A stretch of DNA of 8,534 nt. Source: Propionibacteriaceae bacterium (GTDB lineage Bacteria > Actinomycetota > Actinomycetes > Propionibacteriales > Propionibacteriaceae). Made by a program: the position numbers and the translations under genes. Below the pieces are notes generated by a model. That model was not told where the DNA came from, made no database searches, and saw only the letters and a program-made list of their open reading frames with translations. This document shows positions 1 through 5,280 of this stretch, piece by piece. The stretch covers positions 1-8,534 of the forward strand of contig WRJP01000078.1 of the NCBI GenBank assembly GCA_009778535.1, read 5' to 3'. Position 1 is the first letter of the stretch. Each line of letters starts with the position of its first letter.

Positions 1-914
1 CAAACTGGGGCGACGAGCAGATCATCCACGTAACGCCAACGCGCAGCATCCAGCGGCATCACGGACATGGCTGGAATCGCGTCCGAATCAACCACGGTGT
101 CAATACCGTAGTAAGTGGCGTGGTATTGGTTACGGTCGCCCCAATATCTGGTATTTTGCGTTAACTCGACGCGCTGGGCTCGCCCCAACCCCTGGCCATC
201 CAGCCCCGAAGCTATCAGCAGTTGATCGTCACCAAACGGATCACGAGCCCTGGCCGCCGCTACCCAAACTTTCGGATTCCTAACGATGGACGCTTTGTCG
301 ATAGCAGCCGGATCACCACCCAACGCATAATGCAGCGCATCCAGCGCTAACCCAGTCCCGTCGCTGGTTTCCAGCAAAGCCGACCCTCTACCCTCAAAAT
401 CAAGACGTAGCAGCGCGCCCGCCAAGTCGGCCTCAGACGGGTTAGCATTCGCCTTAGCTCGCGCCGCTAGCGCTGCCGACCCGAGACATCCGCGGGTGTC
501 AGTTGGCGTTGCCCACAGCACCACACCGGTAGTGTGCTTGGCTGCTAGATCGAGCACCTGGCGTACCCGCTCCCCCAGCGGCCACGGCAAACGAGCCTGG
601 TAAAAATCGACAATTTGGTCAACCCAGGCGATCACCAACGCCGCAGCAGTCGAACGCAGGATTTCCCTTTCCGTCGCATATTCGATTTTGGACACCGACC
701 GAGCCCGTTTGACCACCGACGCCGCCAACGCATCGTCCAAACCAGCAAATGCGACGTGAGCAAAAACCCGCTCGAAATCCAATGGGTCAGCCTCACCCTC
801 CAACATTTGCGGCAACAACCGCGCCACTTCCGCATCATCAGCCGCCGTCAAGGGTTCCCAGGCGAACTCAATCAAGAACAAGAACGAAACCGCGAATAAC
901 TTGAGATCGGGCAA
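1..914 (-). CDS. Partial DUF6493-like protein, start uncertain, C-terminus beyond left edge
   Basis: An open leftward frame runs from an in-frame stop at 971-969 to the left edge, about 300 codons. I translated it by hand. It contains, in order, an Ala/Leu-rich helical part, WATPTDTRG (about 500-520), ADLAGALLRLDF (about 396-432), ALHYALGGDP (about 308-337) and WVAAARARDPFGDD (about 228-270). This series resembles the C-terminal part of actinobacterial DUF6493 proteins, whose function is unknown and which are usually much longer; that comparison is from memory. No ATG or GTG lies near the 5' end. Candidate starts are TTG at 914, TTG at 851 (GGGAA four to five bases upstream), GTG at 827 and ATG at 806. 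The residues before 851 are unusually hydrophobic (LFAVSFLFLIEF) and may be untranslated. Similarity seems to begin abruptly, so the gene may have lost its N-terminal part. Coding is fairly certain; identity and start are not. Confidence 0.6.
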   Translation of the reverse strand, partial: MPDLKLFAVSFLFLIEFAWEPLTAADDAEVARLLPQMLEGEADPLDFERVFAHVAFAGLDDALAASVVKRARSVSKIEYATEREILRSTAAALVIAWVDQIVDFYQARLPWPLGERVRQVLDLAAKHTTGVVLWATPTDTRGCLGSAALAARAKANANPSEADLAGALLRLDFEGRGSALLETSDGTGLALDALHYALGGDPAAIDKASIVRNPKVWVAAARARDPFGDDQLLIASGLDGQGLGRAQRVELTQNTRYWGDRNQYHATYYGIDTVVDSDAIPAMSVMPLDAARWRYVDDLLVAPV

Positions 915-932
915 AACAAAAAGCAGATAGAC

Positions 933-938
933 GATAAT
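933..938 (+). promoter_or_regulatory. Candidate -10 box (GATAAT) for leaderless aldo/keto reductase mRNA
   Basis: GATAAT differs from the sigma-70-type TATAAT consensus at one base. Its first base is exactly 12 upstream of the A of the ATG at 945, which places the expected transcription start on or next to the start codon. No purine-rich ribosome binding site precedes that ATG. No clear -35 element is visible at 17 bases spacing (GGCAAA at 910-915), which is common in actinobacteria. The box would lie just upstream of, or overlap, the uncertain 5' end of the divergent left-edge gene. Confidence 0.45.
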
Positions 939-944
939 TGGCCT

Positions 945-1784
945 ATGACTACAATTCCGACGTATCAACTAAATGACGGTAACACCATCCCTGCAATCGG
1001 GTTTGGCACCTTCAGACTTAGTGGGGAGCGTGGCGTAACTTCCATAGTTTCGGCACTCCACCTGGGCTACCGGCTGCTTGATGCCGCCTTCATCTACGAA
1101 AACGAGGGTTCGGTGGGCGAAGCGGTGCGCCGCTGCGGAATTCCACGCGACGAAATCCTCATTTCGTCAAAACTCCCCGGACGCCACCACGTCTACAAGC
1201 AGGCGCGCCGCATCATTGAAGAGCAGTTGTTCCGGTTCGGGCTCGATCACTTTGACGTGTATCTGATCCACTGGCCAATACCGCGCCTTGAGTTGTACCC
1301 ACAGGCTTGGCAGGCGTTGATCGATGCAAAGGCAGCCGGATTGATCCGTACGATTGGTGTCAGCAATTTCTTGCCAGAACACCTCGACCGTATCATCGCT
1401 GAGACTGGAGTCACCCCAAGCCTCAACCAAATCGAGCGTCATCCCTGGTGGCCATCTGATGATCTGCTCGCAGCGAATGTCGAACGCGGCATTCAGGTGG
1501 AAGCCTGGAGTCCGCTCGGCCGGATGACTGATCTGCGCGAAGAACCGATACTAGCCAAGATTGCTGCCAGACACGGCCGCACGCCGTCACAGATTTTGCT
1601 GCGTCTGCAAGTCCAAGCTGGCGTTATCCCGCTGCCTAAAGCCACAAGCCCTGAGCGTCAAGCCGAGAACCTGCAAGTTTTCGATTTTGAATTAACCGCC
1701 GAAGACTTGGCTGAGATTGCCACCATGGCTCGTGAAGACGGACGTATCACCAACGCCGACCCCATGACCTTCGAACAGATGTAG
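945..1784 (+). CDS. Aldo/keto reductase, 2,5-diketo-D-gluconate reductase-like (AKR5 type)
   Basis: This is a 279-residue NADPH-dependent cytoplasmic reductase with the single TIM-barrel domain of the aldo/keto reductase superfamily. The catalytic tetrad is complete: Asp46 and Tyr51 in DAAFIYENE, Lys76 in SSKLPG, and His109 in YLIHWP. Other hallmarks are GFGTF (19-23), GVSNF (138-142), NQIERHP (161-167) and EAWSPLG (186-192). The KATSPER segment (232-238) has the Lys-Ser-Arg pattern that binds the 2'-phosphate of NADPH. Length matches the family. The usual DTA before the active-site Tyr is DAA here, a mild variation. The relatives reduce 2,5-diketogluconate, methylglyoxal and other aldehydes or ketones, so the true substrate cannot be set from sequence. 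The start is the only ATG preceding the conserved N-terminal strand and is probably leaderless. It converges with glnA2 across 65 bases. Confidence 0.95.
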   Translation: MTTIPTYQLNDGNTIPAIGFGTFRLSGERGVTSIVSALHLGYRLLDAAFIYENEGSVGEAVRRCGIPRDEILISSKLPGRHHVYKQARRIIEEQLFRFGLDHFDVYLIHWPIPRLELYPQAWQALIDAKAAGLIRTIGVSNFLPEHLDRIIAETGVTPSLNQIERHPWWPSDDLLAANVERGIQVEAWSPLGRMTDLREEPILAKIAARHGRTPSQILLRLQVQAGVIPLPKATSPERQAENLQVFDFELTAEDLAEIATMAREDGRITNADPMTFEQM

Positions 1785-1820
1785 TCACTTCTAGCTAGTC
1801 GTCTGCTATCTCTTGGTGAC

Positions 1821-1837
1821 CCAGCGGTGGGAGCTGG
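1821..1837. terminator. Weak hairpin between convergent genes
   Basis: CCAGC (1821-1825) and GCTGG (1833-1837) can pair around a seven-base loop in the 65-base gap between the convergent reductase and glutamine synthetase genes. There is no T-tract on either side, so it is not a classic intrinsic terminator. It is the only stem visible where both transcripts must end. Confidence 0.25.
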
Positions 1838-1849
1838 CGCGGGAAACCG

Positions 1850-3187
1850 TTAGAGCAGCGGCAAGAACTTGCTGAGTTCCCACTCGGTGACTACCGAACG
1901 ATATTGGTCGTATTCGGCCTTCTTGTTGCGCAAGAAAAACTCGAACGCATGCTCGCCCAGAGTATCAGCGACAAGCTGGGAATCCTCCATCACGTCAATG
2001 GCCATCCCCAGGCTGCGCGGCAGTGGTTTGATTCCCATCGCTTGGCGCTGTTTGTCGGTCAGCGCCCAAACGTTGTCTTCGGCACCTTCGGGAAGCTCCA
2101 ACTCATTCTCGATACCATCCAAACCAGCCGCTAATACCAGCGCAAATGCCAGATACGGATTTGCTCCCGAATCGATAGAGCGAAGTTCAATCCGCGCCGA
2201 TGAACTCTTATTCGGTTTATACATCGGCACCCGCACCAAAGCAGAGCGGTTGTTTTGTCCCCAACAAATATAACTCGGAGCCTCTCCCCCAGAGATTAGC
2301 CGTTTGTACGAATTGACCCACTGGTTTGTGACCGCGCATATTTCAGCAGCATGTGAGAGCAGCCCGGCGATGAATTGCCGCCCGATCTTGGACAGGTTGT
2401 ATTCGGCAGAAGCGTCATAGAAAGTGTTCGTATCTCCCTCGAATAATGACACATGCGTGTGCATACCCGAACCTGGCGCAGCTGACAACGGCTTGGGCAT
2501 GAATGAGGCAAACAGGTCTTGTGCGGCAGCGACCTCTTTTATCACCACCCGAAAGGTCATGATGTTGTCGGCTGTTGTGAGCGCATCCGCGTAACGCAGG
2601 TCGATTTCCTGCTGTCCGGGGCCTGCTTCGTGATGACTGAATTCCACCGATATTCCCATTTGTTCCAAGATCGTGATCGCATCGCGGCGAAAATCGACAG
2701 ACGGCGAAGTCGTGGTGTGATCAAAGTACCCATATTGATCTGCGGGAACTGGTACCTGACCTGAGATGATGGGCTGTTTAAAAAGGTAGAACTCAATCTC
2801 GGGATGGGTATAAAACGAAAAGCCCATTTGCCCAGCTCTATCCAAAGCACGTCGCAGTACAAAACGTGGGTCGGCGAAAAGCGGGGAGCCATCGGGAAGG
2901 CGGATATCGCAAAACATCCGGGCAGTTGCGTGCGTGTCGCCGCGCCAAGGGAGTAACTGGAAAGTGGAAGGGTCAGGGTGGGCGACCATGTCCGACTCGA
3001 AAACCCTGGCGAACCCTTGGATAGCCGACCCATCGAAGCCGATTCCTTCGCTGAATGCTCCTTCAATCTCCGTGGGTGCTACTGCTACCGACTTAAGATA
3101 CCCCAAAATATCTGTGAACCACAGCCTCACGAATCGGACGTCTCGCTCCTCCATCGTATGCAGCACGAATTCAGTCTTTTTATCCAT
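1850..3187 (-). CDS. glnA2: Type I glutamine synthetase, GlnA2-like
   Basis: This 445-residue enzyme would join glutamate and ammonia to glutamine with ATP, as a cytoplasmic dodecamer. It has the beta-grasp domain (about 15-95) followed by the catalytic domain. Visible active-site residues by family alignment are Asp52, Glu130 and Glu132 (HPEIEF), Glu187, Glu194 (QQEIDLR), His243 (MHTHVSLF), Arg296 in NSYKRL, flap Glu302 in GGEAP, Arg314, and Glu334/Arg336. It reads along its whole length like Mycobacterium GlnA2 and lacks the Tyr adenylylation motif of GlnA1 (the region reads EDNVWALT), so control by GlnE is not expected. Arg61 in GFARVFESD matches the Arg used for glutamine feedback in GSI-alpha enzymes. 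The usual FDGSSIEGF reads FDGSAIQGF. Some actinobacterial paralogues instead glutamylate polyamines, so the substrate is not proven. The ATG has only weak SD-like bases; CAAGAT sits at -12 to -7. Confidence 0.95.
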   Translation of the reverse strand: MDKKTEFVLHTMEERDVRFVRLWFTDILGYLKSVAVAPTEIEGAFSEGIGFDGSAIQGFARVFESDMVAHPDPSTFQLLPWRGDTHATARMFCDIRLPDGSPLFADPRFVLRRALDRAGQMGFSFYTHPEIEFYLFKQPIISGQVPVPADQYGYFDHTTTSPSVDFRRDAITILEQMGISVEFSHHEAGPGQQEIDLRYADALTTADNIMTFRVVIKEVAAAQDLFASFMPKPLSAAPGSGMHTHVSLFEGDTNTFYDASAEYNLSKIGRQFIAGLLSHAAEICAVTNQWVNSYKRLISGGEAPSYICWGQNNRSALVRVPMYKPNKSSSARIELRSIDSGANPYLAFALVLAAGLDGIENELELPEGAEDNVWALTDKQRQAMGIKPLPRSLGMAIDVMEDSQLVADTLGEHAFEFFLRNKKAEYDQYRSVVTEWELSKFLPLL

Positions 3188-3254
3188 AACTCAATCTTGC
3201 CGTTATCTGTGTTTCTTAGAGGTTACGACGCTCTGCCGTCTTGCCATATCGCAT

Positions 3255-3258
3255 AGGA
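3255..3258 (+). promoter_or_regulatory. RBS (AGGA), overlapping a possible -10 box, for the small DUF4177-like gene
   Basis: AGGA lies seven bases before the ATG at 3266, a normal SD spacing, and supports that start. The overlapping hexamer TAGGAT (3254-3259) also begins exactly 12 bases before the ATG, so a leaderless transcript is an alternative reading of the same bases. Confidence 0.45.
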
Positions 3259-3265
3259 TTAAAAC

Positions 3266-3550
3266 ATGGGAACAAACCATCCAGAACCGATCACCAGCTA
3301 TCTGCAACCGCAAATGCAAGCTCCAACCCCGATCTCGAACGAGTCTGGCCGCCGCATGAACAGTTGCAGATTGGAAATGTATAAGATCAGGGCGCTTCAG
3401 CCTGAACTTTCCATGGCAGAAATCAACCAGCACATCGAAAAATGGATTGCAATGGGCTGGCAAGTTTTCGCTGTGACACCGTTTGGCGACGCCTCTGGAT
3501 ATGGGAAGATTCTCGTCACCTACGCGAAATACGAGCCAGAACTGCGCTGA
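3266..3550 (+). CDS. Small DUF4177-like protein, function unknown
   Basis: This is a 94-residue soluble protein with no signal peptide or membrane segment. The first 30 or so residues are rich in Pro, Gln, Thr and Ser and look disordered. A compact region follows from about residue 35 to 90: a strand (RLEMYKIRAL), a helix (MAEINQHIEKWIAMGW) and a hairpin ending in KILVTYAKYE. The order strand, helix ending in Gly-Trp, then strands resembles DUF4177, whose consensus has a helix ending in GWE followed by a strand; the match is weak and made by eye. The start is supported by AGGA at seven bases spacing. It is divergent from glnA2 (78 bases between starts) and converges on ridA (35 bases between stops). 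A shorter protein from Met38 would still keep the folded part. It may be co-regulated with glnA2, but nothing in the sequence proves it. Confidence 0.6.
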   Translation: MGTNHPEPITSYLQPQMQAPTPISNESGRRMNSCRLEMYKIRALQPELSMAEINQHIEKWIAMGWQVFAVTPFGDASGYGKILVTYAKYEPELR

Positions 3551-3585
3551 CTGTGCCTGCTCTCCAGCCAGAAGAAAGACATCGC

Positions 3586-3966
3586 CTATTCGGGTAGCAG
3601 TGCTATCACGTCGATTTCGACCAAGAAATTCGCCAACTTTGAACCCACAGTGGTGCGTGCCGGGTAGGGCTCTTGGAAGAACTCGGCATATACCAGGTTG
3701 AATTCAGCAAAGTCGGCGGCTGGGTTTTCTAGGTGAGCGGTCACTTTCACGACATCGTCGAGCGTTGCGCCTTGGGATTCGAGCACGGCAGCAATGTTGC
3801 GTAGCACCTGGCGCGTCTGCTCCTTGATGCCATCGGGTATAGCCCCAGTATCGGGATTCTTCGGAACGAATCCGGCGGTGAAGATGAAGCCATTCGCCAC
3901 GATTCCTTGACTATATGCTCCAATCGGAGTTGGAGCTGCCGTTGTACATACTGCTTGCTTTTTCAT
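3586..3966 (-). CDS. ridA: RidA family enamine/imine deaminase
   Basis: This 126-residue protein belongs to the RidA (YjgF/YER057c/UK114) family, small trimeric cytoplasmic enzymes that hydrolyse reactive enamines and imines such as 2-aminoacrylate to the keto acid and ammonia. The family pattern is present: PIGAYSQG with Tyr18, FTAGFVPKNPDTG (29-41), EQTRQVLRNI (49-58), KVTAHLENPADF-like strand (74-86), and YPARTTVG with Arg104, the residue equivalent to E. coli Arg105 that binds the substrate carboxylate. Glu117 in LVEIDVIAL matches E. coli Glu120. The usual LP between these motifs is replaced by SKLANF. The ATG is fixed by a strong AGGAGGG ribosome binding site. It follows ald on the same strand after 61 bases, so the two are probably one operon, with RidA acting on the imine/enamine chemistry around alanine and pyruvate. 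Confidence 0.93.
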   Translation of the reverse strand: MKKQAVCTTAAPTPIGAYSQGIVANGFIFTAGFVPKNPDTGAIPDGIKEQTRQVLRNIAAVLESQGATLDDVVKVTAHLENPAADFAEFNLVYAEFFQEPYPARTTVGSKLANFLVEIDVIALLPE

Positions 3967-3970
3967 GTGA

Positions 3971-3977
3971 CCCTCCT
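3971..3977 (-). promoter_or_regulatory. Strong ribosome binding site of ridA (AGGAGGG)
   Basis: AGGAGGG on the minus strand stands four bases upstream of the ridA ATG at 3966, near-complete complementarity to the 16S rRNA tail. It is the strongest such site in the window, and it abuts the hairpin at 3978-3995. Confidence 0.85.
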
Positions 3978-3995
3978 ACGAAACCTCGTTTTCGT
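3978..3995 (-). promoter_or_regulatory. Hairpin directly before the ridA ribosome binding site
   Basis: ACGAAA and TTTCGT form a perfect six-base-pair stem around the loop ACGAGG (minus-strand reading) in the 61-base ald-ridA spacer. Its 3' foot touches the AGGAGGG at 3977-3971. It could protect or define the 5' end of a processed ridA mRNA or modulate ribosome access. No T-run follows, so termination is unlikely. Confidence 0.4.
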
Positions 3996-4027
3996 GACGC
4001 GACGCTGCTTTGGTGCCGTGAAGTCAC

Positions 4028-5140
4028 TTACGCCAGCACTGACTCCACCGACACCGAATCGTAGCCAAAGGCTTCGCCGACTGGAGCGCAGACTAGCTGG
4101 CCGCCAGTCGTCGAGAGTCCGCGTGCAAGCGCGCTATTGTCGCGTAACGCTTGTTTCCAACCCTTGTTTGCTAACCCGGTGGCATAGCTGAGTGTGGCAT
4201 TTGTTAGGGCATATGTAGATGTGGCCGGGACTGCTCCTGGCATATTCGCTACGGCATAGATGACCGATTCGCCAACCATAAACGTCGGATCGGCATGGGT
4301 CGTCGGATGGGTATCTTCAAAACATCCGCCCTGATCGACAGCGATGTCAACCCAGACACTGCCTGGCCTTGCATTGAGCATCATCTCGTGGGTGACCAGT
4401 TTCGGAGCTTTAGCACCAGGTATGAGAACCGACCCAATCACCAGATCAGCCTGCGCCACCGCCTTACGAATGCTGTATTCAGTGGAGAATAGCGTTTCGA
4501 CCTGGCCGCCAAATTCAGCGTCTAGCTCGGCAAGCCGCTTGAGATTTACATCTATGAGCGTCACATTGGCACCAAGACCGTTTGCGGCTCTGGCAGCATT
4601 CGACCCAGAGGTTCCAGCGCCGATCACCACTACATTCATCTTATTGACTCCTGGAACGCTGGTGATCAATGTCCCCGAACCTCCCACATGCTTCAACTGG
4701 TGATATGACCCGATGATGACAGCCATCCGTCCCGCAACTTCGGACATTGGTGACAGTAGCGGCAGTGCGCCATCGTCTAGTTGCACAGTCTCGTAGGCAA
4801 TGGCGGTCGTCTTGGAGCGCAATAGCGCATCCACCTGTGGTTTATCTGCTGCCAAATGTAGATAGGTGAAAATGATCTGGTTTTCGCGCAAATACTGGTA
4901 TTCAGACGCTACTGGTTCCTTGACCTTAATGATCAGTTCCGCTTCACTCCAAACGTCACCAGCAGCTACCATCACCGCCCCGGCTTCGAGATAGTCAGTG
5001 TCGGAAATCCCCGACCCGACTCCGGCTCCGTTCTCGACAAAGACCTGGTGGCCGTGTCCGCATAGCTGATGTACGCCAGCGGGAGTGATTCCGACGCGAT
5101 TTTCTTGGCTCTTAATTTCTTTCGGGATGCCTATTTTCAC
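4028..5140 (-). CDS. ald: Alanine dehydrogenase
   Basis: This 370-residue enzyme would catalyse the reversible NAD-dependent deamination of L-alanine to pyruvate and ammonia, as a cytoplasmic hexamer. The N-terminal catalytic domain begins MKIGIPKEIK and has Arg15 (ENRVGITP), Lys74 (IKVKEP) and His95 (YLHLAAD), the pyruvate-binding and catalytic residues of the family. The Rossmann domain has GAGTSG (174-179) and Asp197 (TLIDVN) for NAD. Catalytic Asp269 sits in VDIAVDQGG, and the C-terminus keeps VANMPGAVPATSTYALTNAT and LARGLST. Length and sequence match mycobacterial Ald very closely. The start is GTG, preceded by a purine-rich GGAGAGAGAG (5154-5145); no ATG fits the conserved N-terminus. 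ridA follows 61 bases downstream. In related bacteria ald responds to alanine or nitrogen through Lrp/AldR-type regulators; no such site was identified here. Confidence 0.96.
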   Translation of the reverse strand: MKIGIPKEIKSQENRVGITPAGVHQLCGHGHQVFVENGAGVGSGISDTDYLEAGAVMVAAGDVWSEAELIIKVKEPVASEYQYLRENQIIFTYLHLAADKPQVDALLRSKTTAIAYETVQLDDGALPLLSPMSEVAGRMAVIIGSYHQLKHVGGSGTLITSVPGVNKMNVVVIGAGTSGSNAARAANGLGANVTLIDVNLKRLAELDAEFGGQVETLFSTEYSIRKAVAQADLVIGSVLIPGAKAPKLVTHEMMLNARPGSVWVDIAVDQGGCFEDTHPTTHADPTFMVGESVIYAVANMPGAVPATSTYALTNATLSYATGLANKGWKQALRDNSALARGLSTTGGQLVCAPVGEAFGYDSVSVESVLA

Positions 5141-5144
5141 TGTG

Positions 5145-5154
5145 CTCTCTCTCC
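5145..5154 (-). promoter_or_regulatory. Purine-rich ribosome binding site deciding the ald GTG start
   Basis: GGAGAGAGAG ends four bases before the GTG at 5140. Because the start is not ATG, this purine run together with the conserved MKIGIPKE N-terminus fixes the ald start. Confidence 0.65.
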
Positions 5155-5155
5155 A

Positions 5156-5185
5156 TTACCATCGGTTGAAAAACTTTGGACTCAT
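5156..5185 (-). other. Possible nine-codon leader ORF upstream of ald
   Basis: On the minus strand AAGGAG stands three bases before an ATG at 5185. The frame reads MSPKFFNRW and then TAA (5158-5156). The stop lies one base before the purine-rich ald ribosome binding site, an arrangement that would allow translational coupling. The peptide has no alanine codons, so classical alanine attenuation is not suggested. The SD spacing is short and chance occurrence is quite possible. Confidence 0.25.
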
Positions 5186-5267
5186 ATTCTCCTTGCTGAA
5201 GCGCAAGATTACAATGCCTTCGCTGGAAAAAAATCTTTCCGATAAACGGGCGATTCAAATAAATACT

Positions 5268-5279
5268 GGCGACTTCGCC
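5268..5279 (-). terminator. Weak hairpin after the Pro/Gln-rich membrane protein gene
   Basis: Just after the TAA, the minus strand reads GGCGA-AG-TCGCC followed by AGTATTTATTT (5267-5257). The stem is short and the T-tract interrupted, so this is a marginal intrinsic terminator. GGGCGA (5280-5275) could alternatively pair with TCGCCC (5253-5248) over a 21-base loop. The same 140-base gap must also hold the ald promoter; I could not pick a convincing one. Confidence 0.3.
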
Positions 5280-5280
5280 C

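Noticed and set aside
615..899. A 94-codon rightward frame near the left edge
   Set aside because: It is antisense to the DUF6493-like frame, is dominated by Arg, Pro and Gln, and has no ribosome binding site.
2557..3066. A 169-codon leftward frame inside glnA2
   Set aside because: It lies in another frame of a fully conserved glutamine synthetase and its residues show no recognisable motif.
3200..3260. Nitrogen-regulator operator (GlnR or AmtR type) between glnA2 and the small gene
   Set aside because: No clear dyad matching those consensus sites could be found by eye.
2934..3359. A 141-codon rightward frame spanning the glnA2 start and the small gene
   Set aside because: It is antisense to the conserved glnA2 N-terminus and overlaps the better supported small gene in a different frame.
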